Assembly (NCBI GenBank): GCA_018340805.1 | Contig: JACMZG010001913.1 | Location: 3,063,640-3,127,639, forward strand | Source: Microvelia longipes | Lineage: Eukaryota; Arthropoda; Insecta; Hemiptera; Veliidae | DNA: 64,000 nt | Direction: 5' to 3' | In this document: piece by piece, positions 1 through 18,205 of the stretch | Layout: every line of letters starts with the position of its first letter | How positions within the stretch are numbered: position 1 is the first letter of the stretch | Notes under the pieces: generated by a model | What the model saw: only the letters and a program-made list of their open reading frames with translations | The model's database searches: none | What the model was told of the DNA's origin: nothing | Translations under genes and position numbers: made by a program

Positions 1-175
1 ACAACTTCAAAATTTATTTAAGACAGATTTTTATATTTTTTTTTATTTGGTCGATGTTGAAAGATTTTGTATGACTCTTTGTTAGTATTTTTTTTTTAAT
101 TTAAAAAACAAAGGAAAGAATGAACATGACAACTGAAGTGTATTTAGACTGTGAGGAGGTGTGACGGCGTGTAGG

Positions 176-7124
<6,949 letters not shown>

Positions 7125-8411
7125 CTAAACAAAAAAAAAAACTATAATTAAAACAAGAGTTGTCAGTTGGAGAAATATTTTTAAATTATGTCAAAGGGTA
7201 AAACCAGCTCTTCAGACGACATAGTGTGTTTATTTCAGAGTTTCTTCCCCAGGAGCGGGGGGATATCAAAATTAAGACGGGGGTATACACAATTGTAGAC
7301 ATTGTTGACCCCGGGGTTGTGCAACAATTTTTTTAATGTTACAGCCCAGGGACAAAAAGAGAGGTTAACATTTATGCCTTCACAGATCAAATCAAGTTAA
7401 ACTTTATCCAAGGAATTAAAATTTTATTTATAAAATTATTTAATAAAAGAATTATTAAATTAACAGAATACTAAGTAGTATTTAAATATTATTACTATCA
7501 CACATAAGTAACACAATAATAATATCTAAAATTACCAAAGGAAATTTGCTAATAAAATAGAGGTACCATTCATGGGTATGTATACAACAGGGTGAAACAA
7601 TTCAGATGCAACAAAATTAAATCCTTAAAAAATAAGGGTAAAACATGGTCCTAGACTTTTAAAAACGGTCTCTACCCTCCAGTGATTCAGATTTACCATT
7701 ATTATTTTGTTAACAATTAACCAAATTTTAAGAGAAGCAAATATAAAGATTTGAAAAAAGAACAAAACAAATAAAATCTTATTTTTTGCATTCAGTTTTT
7801 AATGTTGATAAACATAAAGGGGATAGTAATTTAATTAAAACATATTTTTTCTTCTTGTAAATTTTCTAAGTTATAAATGATAATTTAAAAAACAAACGTG
7901 ATGCTCTTATGGCTGTATGATCAACAGGTCAATGCCAATAATAATAATAATAATAATAAATATTAACCAAATCTGGTATTTTTGTTACTACTTTTGGAAA
8001 CTTTAATAAGTTAAGTTATAGGATAATACAGTAAAGCCAATTGTGGAGACCCCATTTAATACTATTCGGTTAAGAGGTTATTTTTTACACTGCTGTGCGG
8101 AACAGAGGGTGAAAATATTTATTTTTTCCCCTGGCCAGGGGAATATCCTGGTTACCCCCAGGGGGGGGGGGGCTTTGAAAAAACCCTGAGGCCCTAGGTA
8201 ATAGCCAAGCCAGAAGAGTAAAGATTGCCGAGAAGGAGCTTTAATCCACTGAACAAATAACAGACTCACTGAAAGTGAGCTATCGTTTATATTTATTAAT
8301 TCCTTAAAAGGAATCCTGACAGGGTTAATGGTCTGCTATCTAAATAATGTCAAAGCAAAGGTACATACATCCTAGTGACACAGTATGCATATAGTAGTTA
8401 CTGCCAGTCCC
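7125..8411. other. Arf1 5' intron, AT-rich, no recognised element
   Basis: No coding exon seen. It contains an (AAT)n run near 7940-7960 and a C/G-rich patch at 8130-8175. This is inferred to be the first intron of Arf1 if the exon near 10.3 kb is real. Confidence 0.5.
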
Positions 8412-8574
8412 CATAGAGATATATACTAGAGAGAGCATAGCCTATCTTAATATATTGAGAGGCTATGTAAGTTATTGTAATTTTGTACTGATTATTGCAT
8501 TATACTTACAAGCGATGGTGGTCAGGTTACATTTTCTGTTTTAAAATGTAACCTCTAGTAATAATATCTTTATG
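8412..8574 (+). mobile_element. hAT-like MITE family 1, internally deleted copy
   Basis: Begins CATAGAGATATATACTAGAG and ends CTAGTAATAATATCTTTATG. It is flanked by CCAGTCCC and CCAGTGCC, an 8-bp target duplication with one mismatch. About half the interior of the ~310-bp family is missing. No coding capacity. Confidence 0.8.
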
Positions 8575-9067
8575 CCAGTGCCATCAAGTGTAGATTAGAG
8601 TTATAACAACAATAAAAAGTAATTAGGTTTGTTCAACACAAGAACTGGAGTACACTACTCTACTCAGCACTACTCCTTTTTACTCTTAAATTTTTCATTT
8701 TGGAGTAATCTAGGGTTAAGTAGAGTAAACTCAAGATTAGATGTGTGCACGATTCAAACTTTAAATAATAATTTCACAATTTCAACGAAAAGCAAGGTAC
8801 ATAAAATTTAATTTTACACTGAAATGGTATGGTCTGCCTAAAACAATTTAGATTCTGTAAATTAACCACATTTTAAACTCATTTAAACAGTAAATTGAAC
8901 ACAAAAATTATATATATATATTGTAAATTATTATTATTTGGTTAAGCTAGGAAGGTTAGACAACCCAGGAAGGTTTTTCACACTTTTTCTGATCTTGCAA
9001 GCATGTAATCCTGAGTTCACTCTACTCAATACAACTTATAGTACTCAATACTTATTACTTAATAGTA

Positions 9068-9186
9068 GTAAGTACTAACTACTAGTACCAACTAAGTAGT
9101 AAGTACTAACTACTAGTACCAACTAAGTAGTAAGTACTAACTACTAGTACCAACTAAGTAGTAAGTACTAACTACTAGTAAGTAGT
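9068..9186. repeat. Minisatellite, 31-bp unit, ~3.8 copies
   Basis: The unit contains TAAGTACTAACTACTAGTAC then CAACTAAGTAG and is almost perfectly repeated, so it expanded recently. It shares words with the looser array at 6000-6245. Confidence 0.9.
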
Positions 9187-10285
9187 AACTACAACTTTGT
9201 ACTTAATCTGCACTATCTTTAGTAACAAATCACAGAGCCAATTGATAATTTTAAATAATTTTTGTTCAAATTAAGTCCGTACATATATCAGCTTTCTGTT
9301 GGGACTAATAAATCCGAATTCAGGTGAAATAAGGCGTTGTGATCACTACAACAAGAGATATATGTTTCTTTATTTTAATTATAGAGTGGCAGGCTTTTAA
9401 CATTAAAAAAACTTGATTCTTTTTCGGAAATCATACTAGATTTATAGGGGAGACGGTTAACTCATTATTTTATTTCACAATACGTTAACTGACTGATGAA
9501 AAATTAACTATATAGTGAATAACTTATTTAATAAATAAATATTTAAATTACTACATTATATTTACTTAACAGAAAGAATGATAAAAATAAACTAATACCT
9601 ATTAAATAAAAAAATAACTAAGTCGATGAAATTAACAATATGTAATTGAAATTTAAGTTACACAAGACATCAGTTTAGTAAATTTGAGTTGTTCATAGAG
9701 TCTGGACTTAAATGACTCACATTATGATTCACAACGAGACAGAAATTGTATAAAAAAAGCATGGCAAGAGCGAGGATATTACTTGAGCCGTATGTAAATG
9801 GTATCTTAAGAGTGACACGCAAGTAATTACCCTTGCAGTGGTAACTTATCATGTCATTATTTGACCAAATTAAATACCTAAAATATCACTTGTTTTCCAA
9901 ACTAAATTAAAATTAATGGCGAAAATAAATAAAATTATCTCTTTAACTTGCATATTGTAAAATACCTCAAATAAAAAGCTGGATTTCTCGTACGAACGAG
10001 AGAAAATAACGTAAACAAACAAACGTCGTAAATACAAGAATTATTATCTAATGCACTTATAATTTGTAAGCTAAGGTAAATTAAAATTTAAATAATAATT
10101 TAAAATAAACATTACAACAATAATATAAATCAAAAGTTTAAAATTACGATGTTTTGACGGACTCCTCCCCTCACGGGTAGTGAAATCAACCGACACACCG
10201 GGCAACCAAATACCCAAATAAAACACCAAAAAACTACATAAATCTCTTAAGAACAAAATAAGTTATTATGAAACAATGTACTTAC
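9187..10285. other. AT-rich stretch within the putative Arf1 5' intron
   Basis: No exon or recognised repeat. Open frames here are short and have no recognisable domain. Confidence 0.45.
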
Positions 10286-10375
10286 CCTAATTTAATATAT
10301 ATTAAACAATAAATTAACACTAAATAACTTTAGTTTTGACAACCACACACTAGTTAAAAAATTTCAATACAATAT
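10286..10375 (-). other. Arf1: Probable non-coding first exon and promoter area of Arf1
   Basis: On the minus strand a consensus donor GG|GTAAGT ends an exon at 10286. The sequence just upstream carries TCCGCCATATTG and a locally GC-richer block (10370-10450), as expected around a transcription start. The upper boundary near 10375 is a guess; the donor pairs logically with the acceptor at 7125. No transcript evidence is available here. Confidence 0.5.
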
Positions 10376-10722
10376 GGCGGATCTAAAAGACCGAATCGGG
10401 GTACTTGCCACGTAAAAACTGCCAGTTGACGCCAGCGCCAGCGAGCCAAACGACTAAGACGTCATAATTTCCTAATTTTACGTTAATTTTGACTTGAAAT
10501 AAAATGAATAGCAATTTTTTAATTAAATTTTACTGTTTAAAAGTTAAATAAAAGGTTAATTTGGTAAAAAAGTATTAAATAATATTTAAATAGTTTTAGG
10601 GTTTTTTAAAATATTATGTTTAAAAGTTGGTAACATTGAAAATGATTTTAGGGAATTTCATTCAAATTTATTATTTATGGCAACCTTGTAAAGTCTCGGT
10701 GTTTTAAAATGATTATGGGGTC

Positions 10723-11029
10723 CATAGAGATATATACTAGAGGGGACATAGCCTATCTTAATACATTGAGAGGCCTGCAACATTTTTAGTGGGGCTCTCA
10801 GGGGCTCTGTGTAACCTCATTGAAACCTTCTCCAAGAGGGAGTTAAGGTTATAATTAATCAATTGTTTTCGGCTTCCCGCAGATTGTTTGTGTTGTGATT
10901 TGTATTTTAAACAATCTACTATATAATTTACTGTTTTTTTGTTCTGTTTATTTGATGAAAATGATAATCGAATGTGTTTGATGTTTCAAAATTCAACCAA
11001 TAGGGCCCCTTTAGTAATATATCTCTATG
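10723..11029 (+). mobile_element. hAT-like MITE family 1, near full-length
   Basis: Ends CATAGAGATATATACTAGAG and TAGTAATATATCTCTATG. The interior words GGGCTCTCAGGGGCTCTGTG and TAACCTCATTGAAACC are shared with the copies at 43028, 60148 and 60650. No open frame. No clear 8-bp duplication remains at this site. Confidence 0.85.
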
Positions 11030-11065
11030 GTCGGCTTCAAATATAATTATGTCAAATATAAATAT

Positions 11066-11660
11066 TATAAATAAAATATTTTTATCTGCTCACGGCAGGA
11101 AAATGAAGCATTACTGGACTAATTTTTATGCTATGCAGACGATGCATTTTTGGCTTGCGCCTCTGACTCTTACGAGGACTGTAAAAAATAAAAGAACAAG
11201 AGTTGATAATTATTAAAGACTGGTTAGATGAAAGTTTACTTACTTTAAACATTGACAAGACAAACTATGTATTTCTCGCTTCATGACATACCAGACAATT
11301 AACTTACCTGACATTAAACTACACAACAACAACTGTACTGAAACTAACTTACAAAACTGTGACTGTTCAATTCTAAATAGATTAAACATGTAAATTATTT
11401 AGGTGTACAGATTGACCAGAATTTAAATTGGAAAACCCATATAAATATACTGACAACTAAACTTAGGCAACTTAAATTCATTTTTATAACTCTTAGAAAA
11501 TATCTCAAGTTACAAGAATTAAGGACTTTATATTTATTTAGATTCTATAATCAGATATAGCATATTAGCATGGGGTGGAGCAGCACAAACTAACAAACTA
11601 CAAATTTTTGTTCAACAAAAAGCGTTCCTTAGAATAATTGTTATATCCTTAAATCAATAA
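11066..11660 (+). mobile_element. LINE reverse-transcriptase relic (YADD motif)
   Basis: Codons 11132-11143 read Tyr-Ala-Asp-Asp, the RT catalytic box. Downstream fragments in shifting frames match the usual order of jockey-like RTs: KDWLDESLLTLNIDK, a FLGVQIDQNLNWKTHI-like block, and an AFLRII ending. Frameshifts and stops make it dead. The first 60 bases match the repeat near 45000, so the relic may be chimeric. Confidence 0.75.
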
Positions 11661-12249
11661 TTTAAGGAAAAATCATGTATGCACCTTGGGAATAAAATAC
11701 TATTTTACCCTCGTAATTACTTTCCTTGGCCTCTGGAGTTAACAGTCATAACTTCCTCGGCTTTACCTCGGGAGTTAATGCCTTGTTTTCCTCGGCTTTC
11801 GCCATAGGAACCAACTAACTGGTACCGGGAAATATAGCATTATTTACTCTCTTGGTGTATAAATACCCTCTTAAATACCCCCATATAATACTCTCTTGGA
11901 TGTTTGATGCCCTAGGGACGCCCAGATGAGTATGCCTCAAAAGACCCTTTAGGTTTAAAATTATGTTAGGGTTTTAACTAACTTAAAGATGCAATCCAAA
12001 AACAATCTTACTTGTTTGGGTACCAATAGATTTTTTTATTTATATGTTCATCACATCCATAAACATATGTGTAAATGACGATAATTTCTATGACGGCTAA
12101 AACTAATTCTGACCTGTAAGTCATGACGAAAGAAACTGGACTCTCTGGTATAGATGAGTTAAGCTTGAGTACACCAGGTTTGTAAGAGATAATAGGAAAG
12201 TTAATAAGTCTTGTCTAACAAAAAGATTCATTGACCATCAACCAACTCC
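11661..12249. other. Intergenic sequence with CCTCGGCTT-type motifs
   Basis: At 11740-11815 the words CCTCGGCTTTACCTCGGGAG and CCTCGGCTTTCGCC occur, resembling segments near 42780, 45830 and 48180. Nothing else is recognised. Confidence 0.45.
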
Positions 12250-12506
12250 TATAATCAATAAGAAGTACGCAAGGTAAACGCGCAGCAGACGCGTGGTTTT
12301 AGTGATTAAGTGACGGGGTAAGCTGTCGATTTCCTAGTGGTTGTAGAAATTAGCCGAGCAGGATTTAATATTATTTTATAAAAGTAATAGCTTGTTAAAA
12401 AATTAACATTATTATTGTTAATTATTTGTATTTTGTATTTATGTATATTTGTATTTTGGACCATTGGTCTGTTTTTAAATAAATAAAAAAAAAAAAAAAA
12501 AAAAAC
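12250..12506 (+). mobile_element. Retroposon 3' end with poly(A) tail
   Basis: The segment ends AAATAAATA followed by about 20 A at 12485-12506, the mark of a reverse-transcribed 3' end. The body has no coding match that I recognise. The left boundary is uncertain. Confidence 0.45.
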
Positions 12507-12730
12507 ATTTTCTGCCATTTATAGCTGAAGATGCTTTCAGATTACCAACCTTAAAAAATATATTTTTTAGAATAATTGTAGATGCCGATTCGACTATTTA
12601 AAACGAAAAAAGAAAACAAAGAAGAATGGTCGGCTTTCGTTAGGTAGATCGATTTTTGTTTACAAGTTTTGTTTCGGTGTTTTTTTTTTTGTAGTGTAAT
12701 TTATTAATATTTTATTTCTAAGTTATTAAA

Positions 12731-13840
12731 ATGTCTATCCGAACGTACGGTGATAAGCCAATCAGTTTCCAAGTCGAGGACAATGGGGAGTATTACTGCA
12801 TTGGGTCTGAAGTCGGTAATTACTTGCGAATGTTTCGCGGATCACTTTACAAACGATATCCTGGTATGTTTAGAAGAACCTTGTCTAACGATGAGAGGAA
12901 ACGTCTTATAGATATCGGTTTAGGCAGCCATTTGTTAGCTTCCAGCATATCTTTACTAAGGGCTGCCGAGGTAGATGATATTTTAAGCGGAAATGACGAT
13001 AGGTACAAAGCTATCAGCGTTCAGTCCTCGGATGCTCCCATATCTGGTTCGACTAAAGCTAAAAAAGCTGCTCCTTGGGTTCCTGCCTTGCCCAATAGTT
13101 CTCATTTAGACGCTGTTCCTCAAGCCACCCCTATAAACAGGAACAGGGTTATCAATAAGAAAGTTCGTTCTTTCCCACTATGCTTCGATGATACCGACCC
13201 TAATTCTATTGGTGAGAATGCGTGCCAAAATGAAGTGTTAGTACCTATAAGATTAGACATGGAGATTGAAGGTCAAAAATTACGAGATACTTTCACATGG
13301 AATAAAAATGAAACTCTAATAACTCCTGAGCAGTTTGCTGAGATCTTATGTGATGATTTAGATTTGAATCCTTTGAGTTTTGTTCCCGCCATAGCACACA
13401 GCATCAGGCAGCAAATTGACGGGTACCCTACCGATTGTTTTTTCGAAGATCAAAGTGATCAAAGAGTAATCGTTAAATTAAACATTCATGTAGGAAATAC
13501 TTCGCTAGTCGACCAAATAGAATGGGACATGAGCGATAAAAACAATAACCCTGAAACTTTTGCTGTTAAACTGTGCTCTGAGTTAGGTTTAGGTGGTGAA
13601 TTCATTACTGCTATTGCTTATTCCATAAGGGGACAGCTTAGTTGGCACCAGAAGACGTATGCATTCAGTGAAGCACCTTTACCTATTATTGAAAACCCAT
13701 TCCGACCTCCCTCAGATGCTGATTCATGGTCACCTTTCTTGGAAACATTGACAGATGCTGAAATGGAAAAGAAAATAAGAGATCAGGACAGAAACACGAG
13801 GAGGATGAGGAGGTTAGCCAACACAACTCCGGGGTGGTAA
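12731..13840 (+). CDS. Snr1: SNF5/INI1 (SMARCB1) subunit of the SWI/SNF chromatin-remodelling complex
   Basis: A single 369-codon exon, close to the lengths I recall for fly Snr1 and human SMARCB1 (about 370-385 aa). Domains: N-terminal winged-helix DNA-binding part (about 1-110), variable linker, SNF5 repeat 1 (about 168-235, [20 protein letters not shown]) and repeat 2 (about 246-308), then the basic C-terminal helix [20 protein letters not shown] that in homologues contacts the nucleosome acidic patch. It acts in the nucleus as a core BAF/PBAF (Brahma) subunit. The start has the favourable context TTAAAATGTC. The uninterrupted frame and lack of a downstream poly(A) tract argue against a processed pseudogene. 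The stop TAA is embedded in GGTAAGT; splicing there to 15149 would keep the last Trp and add WAHKDTTPRKT in place of the terminal W. Family call is very secure. Confidence 0.97.
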   Translation: MSIRTYGDKPISFQVEDNGEYYCIGSEVGNYLRMFRGSLYKRYPGMFRRTLSNDERKRLIDIGLGSHLLASSISLLRAAEVDDILSGNDDRYKAISVQSSDAPISGSTKAKKAAPWVPALPNSSHLDAVPQATPINRNRVINKKVRSFPLCFDDTDPNSIGENACQNEVLVPIRLDMEIEGQKLRDTFTWNKNETLITPEQFAEILCDDLDLNPLSFVPAIAHSIRQQIDGYPTDCFFEDQSDQRVIVKLNIHVGNTSLVDQIEWDMSDKNNNPETFAVKLCSELGLGGEFITAIAYSIRGQLSWHQKTYAFSEAPLPIIENPFRPPSDADSWSPFLETLTDAEMEKKIRDQDRNTRRMRRLANTTPGW

Positions 13841-13868
13841 GTTTACTCTCAAGTTTTATTTCTTGTAG

Positions 13869-14390
13869 CATAGAGATATTATATCTCACTTCGTAGCCGC
13901 AGTCGTATATTACTAGACTTTGGCAATGGAGGTCCGGGGTTCACAGCCCGGGCTATGCTCTCAGTTTTTATGGATAGAATTTGATGTAAAACTATTTCGC
14001 CAACTTTATTTTTACTTTGAGCATAGTAGATGTGACCCATCCGAGGTGGTTCCCGCAGGGAAAATACCCTGAAGGGCCGAAAGGCCCTTAAACGAGCATT
14101 ATTATTGTATAGAGATATTATTACTATTGAGGCACTGTTAGTTGAATTTGGAATCACAAAATAAACCGAACACCTTGAATTATTAATATCAAATAAACAT
14201 TGAAAAATTAGAGTAACTAATATACAATTAAATAAAAATGAGCAATGTGTTGGCTATATTTTGATTAATTATAACTTTAACTCACTCTTTGTGGAGGTTA
14301 CAATGACCCCCTGTGGGCCCCAAAATGATGTTTCATGCCTCCTAATGTATTGTGAGAAGAGTATCCACCCACTAGTAATATATCTCTATG
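13869..14390 (-). mobile_element. hAT-like MITE family 1, split by a SINE
   Basis: The right end TAGTAATATATCTCTATG at 14390 is the family start in minus orientation. The left end CATAGAGATATTAT at 13869 is separated from the rest by a SINE. Flanks TCTTGTAG and ACTTGTGG match at 6 of 8 bases, consistent with an aged 8-bp target duplication. It lies in the possible Snr1 terminal intron. Confidence 0.75.
13884..14108 (+). mobile_element. tRNA-derived SINE, subfamily B, inserted into a MITE
   Basis: B-box-like GGGGTTCACAGCCC, CCGAGGTGGTTCCCGCAGGG, hairpin GGGCCGAAAGGCCC and an (ATT)n tail. ATAGAGATATTAT at 13870-13882 is repeated at 14109-14121, a target duplication that lies within the MITE terminus. 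The SINE is therefore younger than the MITE. Confidence 0.8.
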
Positions 14391-14739
14391 ACTTGTGGGG
14401 CTTTAATGATATTAAAATTTTTACAACCATAACAAGTAAAAAAATTGCATCCTATATTATTTTGAACCTTTCCAAATAACATTTATTAGCAATAAGATTA
14501 TTTCTAGTTGAAAATTAAAATAAAATGTACTTTAAACTTTGGTTTGTTGACAAATCTTTTACAACTTTAAGTAAAATATACTGGGCATTGGAGATACAAT
14601 GTTATTGAAATTTCAAAATTTTCACTTATTTAGTTTCTAATATAGCTAGGTTTGCATTAGCCTTTAGTTCTCTGAATAGTTTATCTAGTCTAGTTATTTA
14701 AAATAGTTTGGTAACAAAAATCCATTTAACCTGACTAGT

Positions 14740-15060
14740 TTTGTGAAAGAAAAAGAATTCTATTTAACCATGGTAGTATGGTCAAACCAAAAGGAATCTG
14801 CTTAATAAATCTAATTGAGTGAAACCAAAAGAAGTTCTTTTAACCAAACTAGTTTAGTGAAACCAAAAGGAGTCCATTTAACCAAACTAGTTTAGTGAAA
14901 CCAAAAGGAATCTACTAAATCAAACTTATTGAGTGAAACCAAAAGAATTTTATTTAACCATACTAGTTTAGTGAAACCAAAAAGGAGTCCATTTAACCAA
15001 ACTAGTTTAGTGACCCCAAAAGGAAACTATTAACCAAAATAGTTTGGTGAAATCATTAAG
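14740..15060. repeat. Minisatellite, about 38-bp unit, ~8 copies
   Basis: The unit CTAGTTTAGTGAAACCAAAA then GGAGTCCATTTAACCAAA recurs with moderate divergence. It ends about 90 bases before the candidate Snr1 acceptor at 15149. Confidence 0.85.
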
Positions 15061-15148
15061 AGGTCATTTATTCACTAATATCTAGCCAAACTCATTTATT
15101 GACTTAATAGTTCTTAATTATTTAAATATATCATTATTACTGTTGCAG

Positions 15149-15182
15149 GGCGCATAAAGACACAACTCCAAGGAAAACTTAA
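15149..15182 (+). CDS. Snr1: Candidate alternative terminal exon of Snr1
   Basis: Acceptor TTACTGTTGCAG at 15148. If joined to the donor after 13836, the split Trp codon TG|G is restored and ten more codons (AHKDTTPRKT) follow before TAA at 15180-15182. This is inferred purely from splice-site and phase match; homologues I know end at the Trp, so it may be a minor isoform or chance. Confidence 0.35.
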
Positions 15183-15384
15183 TCGTCCTTACTCATCCCC
15201 ATTAATTGAAAAAATGTATTACTTCTGACTATGGAGGGTTTCTTCATTTATTGATACTAGGCATTAACTATCTGCTAGTCTTCTGCTTTCTAAAGATTTT
15301 AGTATCAATAGCCTATCTGAAAATAATTTTTAAATTTAAAAATGTTTCTAAATCCGATAAATATTGAGATGTGGAATAAGCATA

Positions 15385-15643
15385 TAAATAAATAAAGTTT
15401 GTCTTTCCACAGATGATTTATTATTATAGAACAAAGCCAGCTTTCAACCTGAATTGTTATCATTAGTGCTGGTGAGATGAGTCTAAATTACTTTTAGCTG
15501 AAACTGACTCAAACTGAAGCAGGCTAAAAAGTAATTTAGACTCATCTCACCGGCACTGATGATGACTGTTCAGGTTGAAAGTTGGCTTTGTTTTATAATA
15601 ATAAAAACATCCGTGGAAAGAAAATTTTTATTTATTTATTTGT
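15385..15643. repeat. Foldback element with ~105-bp arms
   Basis: Left arm words AACAAAGCCAGCTTTCAACC and GTGAGATGAGTCTAAATTAC reappear inverted in the right arm. The loop is about 30 bases. The motif GGCACTGATGATGAC plus GGTTGAAAGTTGGCTTTGT also occurs near 24185-24225, so it is a dispersed family. Confidence 0.8.
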
Positions 15644-16261
15644 TTCTAAATGTTTTAATTTTTTTATAACTGCAAAAGTGTATACTTTTGCAGTTATAAA
15701 AATATTGCTACACTTAGTGTAGCAAAACGTGTATTTATTTCAAGGGTTTTGTAATAACTATTGTACCTCCTAAGGTACTTAAATTAATTTTAATGATTGG
15801 GCAATGAATTGCTTTGTTTAGGGAATGAATTAGTTTTCAAACAAAACTATGCTTATTCATTGTATTGTTTATAAAAGGTATTGACTTTAAGGCATATGTA
15901 CCTGTTTAAACAAGTAATAGTCTCCTTATCCCATATTATATTGTTTGCCATGTTCTGTTCATAAATAATTAACACTGTTCAACTATATTCCCTTGTAATA
16001 TTTACAAAGTGTCATGTTGTTTTTAAAATGAAATACTAACATAATTTATTTTATATTTGTTGACATCTAGAAGTTTTAATTACAAATGGAGAAACCAATG
16101 TAAATATTTTTATTTTATAAGATTAGTATGTAATCTCTACATTTTTAATTTATTTTTTTTAAAATAATTTTATTACTTTTAAAAGATTAACAAACTGCAT
16201 TTTAATGTTATGTCCATACCCTCATATTATTTTTGTTTCACTTTATATTTTTACTATTAAT
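15644..16261. other. AT-rich sequence, nothing recognised
   Basis: Contains a 17-base hairpin-like pair around 15677-15705 (TGCAAAAGTGTATACTTTTGCA) but no gene or mobile element that can be named. Confidence 0.45.
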
Positions 16262-16897
16262 TATTTATACTGTATATATATAAAATAAAGTATTGTGTTT
16301 GCAATAAAAATTCGGAACTGGGATGTGACCTAAATCATCCGTTTCAGATGATTTTTTAAAAAATAATTAATAGTAAAAATATAAATTGTCTTCTGTTGTC
16401 TGCCCACACGTGTGTCTCTGTTTTCACAATAGCTCCCAGTGTGATTATGCTGGAGAGTTGAAACTTGTTACAAAAGTCAATTTTAAAGTCTTGTCGTGCT
16501 CTCTATAAAATAATTTTGATACAATGTTATTAACCGTTATTGATGTCTCAGCAAAATTTTTGATAATTCGGTAACAAAAAAATGTATTGCATCGATGTAA
16601 AAATTTGTTATGCGTGCAGTACTATGTGCAGCAAATGTGTCAAGTTTCATTTCATTATCAGCATTAATTCAATTTGTATTGTGTGACATGTATACTTGTG
16701 TTGCATCATTTTTAAAAATTATGCAAGTATAATTATACTTATTTTAGGAAAATTACCAATTGAGGTTAAATTTGGCATAAGTGTATTTCATTATATATTT
16801 CACTAGCATGCAAAGTTTTATTTTAACGCAGTAAGTAATCTACAGTTACGTTGAATCACTTAATTTATGGAGTGTCAAACTGGTCAGCAGGAGTATG

Positions 16898-18033
16898 GGT
16901 TAGAGTATGATAAGAGACCCACCCGCAAAACCAAAACAAATAAATTTCCCTACATTTTTGACATTATTGTAAACATAGTCATTATCTTTACATAGAGTCT
17001 TTCCCTAAGTTTTAATTTCAGAAGGGTACCACAGCTCTGTGCTGATTTGCAAAAAATGTAAAAAAGAAATATCTTTCTCTGGTTGTTTTTAATGCAATAA
17101 ATGGTTATTATTATTATTATTATTATTGTAAACATAAAATAAATAAATACATCCATTCTCGGGTATGTAGAAAGGCTTTGGGGCTTTGAGTAGGGCATAT
17201 ATAAGGGAGATAATGTAAGAGGATACTCTTACATTACATGTAAGACAATGATTTATCCAATATAAAGGGTGGGTCCCTTATCATACTATCTACAATGGGG
17301 TAAGAGTATTATAAGGGACCCGCCCTAGAAGAATACAATACATCTATTCTTGGGTTGGTAGAAAAGCTTTGGGGCTTTAAGTAGGGCATATGTAAGGGAG
17401 ATAATGTAAGACAATAATCTTACATTAGATGTAAGACAATAATGTATCCAATGTAAAGGGTGGGTAGGGACCCATCTATCATACTATCTACAATGGGGTA
17501 AGAGTACATTACCCATTGTACTTGATACATTCTTGTCTTAATCTCCCTTATATAGCCCCAAAGCCTATTTACATACCCGAGAATAGATGTAATGTATTCT
17601 TCTAAGGTGGGTCTCTTATAATACTCTTACCCCATTGTATATAGTATGATAAGGGACCCACCCTTCATTTAAAAAAACCTTGTTATTGGATACATTATTG
17701 GCATAATCTCCCTTATGTATGCCCTACTCAAAGCCCCAAAGCCTATCTACAAACCCGAGAATAGTATTGTATTCTTTTAGGGTGGGTCCCTTATAATACT
17801 CTTACCCCATTGTAGATAGTATGATAAGGGACCCACCCTTTATATTGGATAAATCATTGTCTTACATGTAATGTAAGAGTATCCTCTTACATTATCTCCC
17901 TTATATATGCCCTACCCAAAGCCCTTCTACATACCCGAGAATGGATGAATTTATTTATTTTTGTATGTCAAAAATTTTTAGGGAAATTTTTTTGTTTTGA
18001 TTTTACGGGTGGGCCTCTTATCATCCTCTAACC
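16898..18033. mobile_element. Foldback DNA element with 8-bp target duplication
   Basis: Termini GGTTAGAGTATGATAAG and, inverted, CTTATCATCCTCTAACC; flanked on both sides by GGAGTATG. Sub-repeats such as TCATACTATCTACAATGGGG and AGGGACCCACCC recur several times in both orientations, so the arms fold in more than one way. A hAT-like origin is inferred from the 8-bp duplication. Confidence 0.82.
16978..17127 (+). mobile_element. LINE 3' end with (ATT)n tail, inserted in the foldback element
   Basis: The insert ends GCAATAAATGGTTATTATTA with about eight ATT repeats and is flanked on both sides by GTAAACATA (16969-16977 and 17128-17136), a 9-bp target duplication. Translation of the body gives a FRRVPQLCADLQK-like LINE C-terminal text. 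It is severely 5'-truncated. Confidence 0.7.
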
Positions 18034-18205
18034 GGAGTATGGGTGACTGCTGAAACTAAAACTGATCTTTCAGTTTAGACTGAAGATGCACTAAATTATA
18101 CATGAGGCATTTTTCATACGCTTAAGACAAACAAAGAGTCTGAACTAATGGGGATGAGTGTAGCGAATCTAATATATCTAGGAAAAGTTCCGAGGAAAAC
18201 CCCAT

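Larger units (their letters stand above)
16262..18205 (+). mobile_element. Dispersed repeat family Y, interrupted by a foldback element
   Basis: Parts 16262-16897 and 18034-18205 align to the copy at about 19215-20000: AAAGTATTGTGTTTGCAA, TCATCCGTTTCAG, GGAGAGTTGAAACTTGTTAC, AGTTTCATTTCATTATCAGC, and a 3' part with GGATGAGTGTAGCGAATC and GGAAAAGTTCCGAGG. Other copies lie near 36990-37170 (minus) and 38140-38530. It is non-coding here and the class is unknown. Confidence 0.65.

Noticed and set aside
9068..9186. Regular short repeats resembling a CRISPR array
   Set aside because: Units are directly joined with no unique spacers, and the genome is eukaryotic.
12731..13840. Snr1 as a processed retrocopy because it has no internal intron
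   Set aside because: No poly(A) tract or target duplication flanks it, the frame is intact and full-length, and a plausible terminal intron exists.
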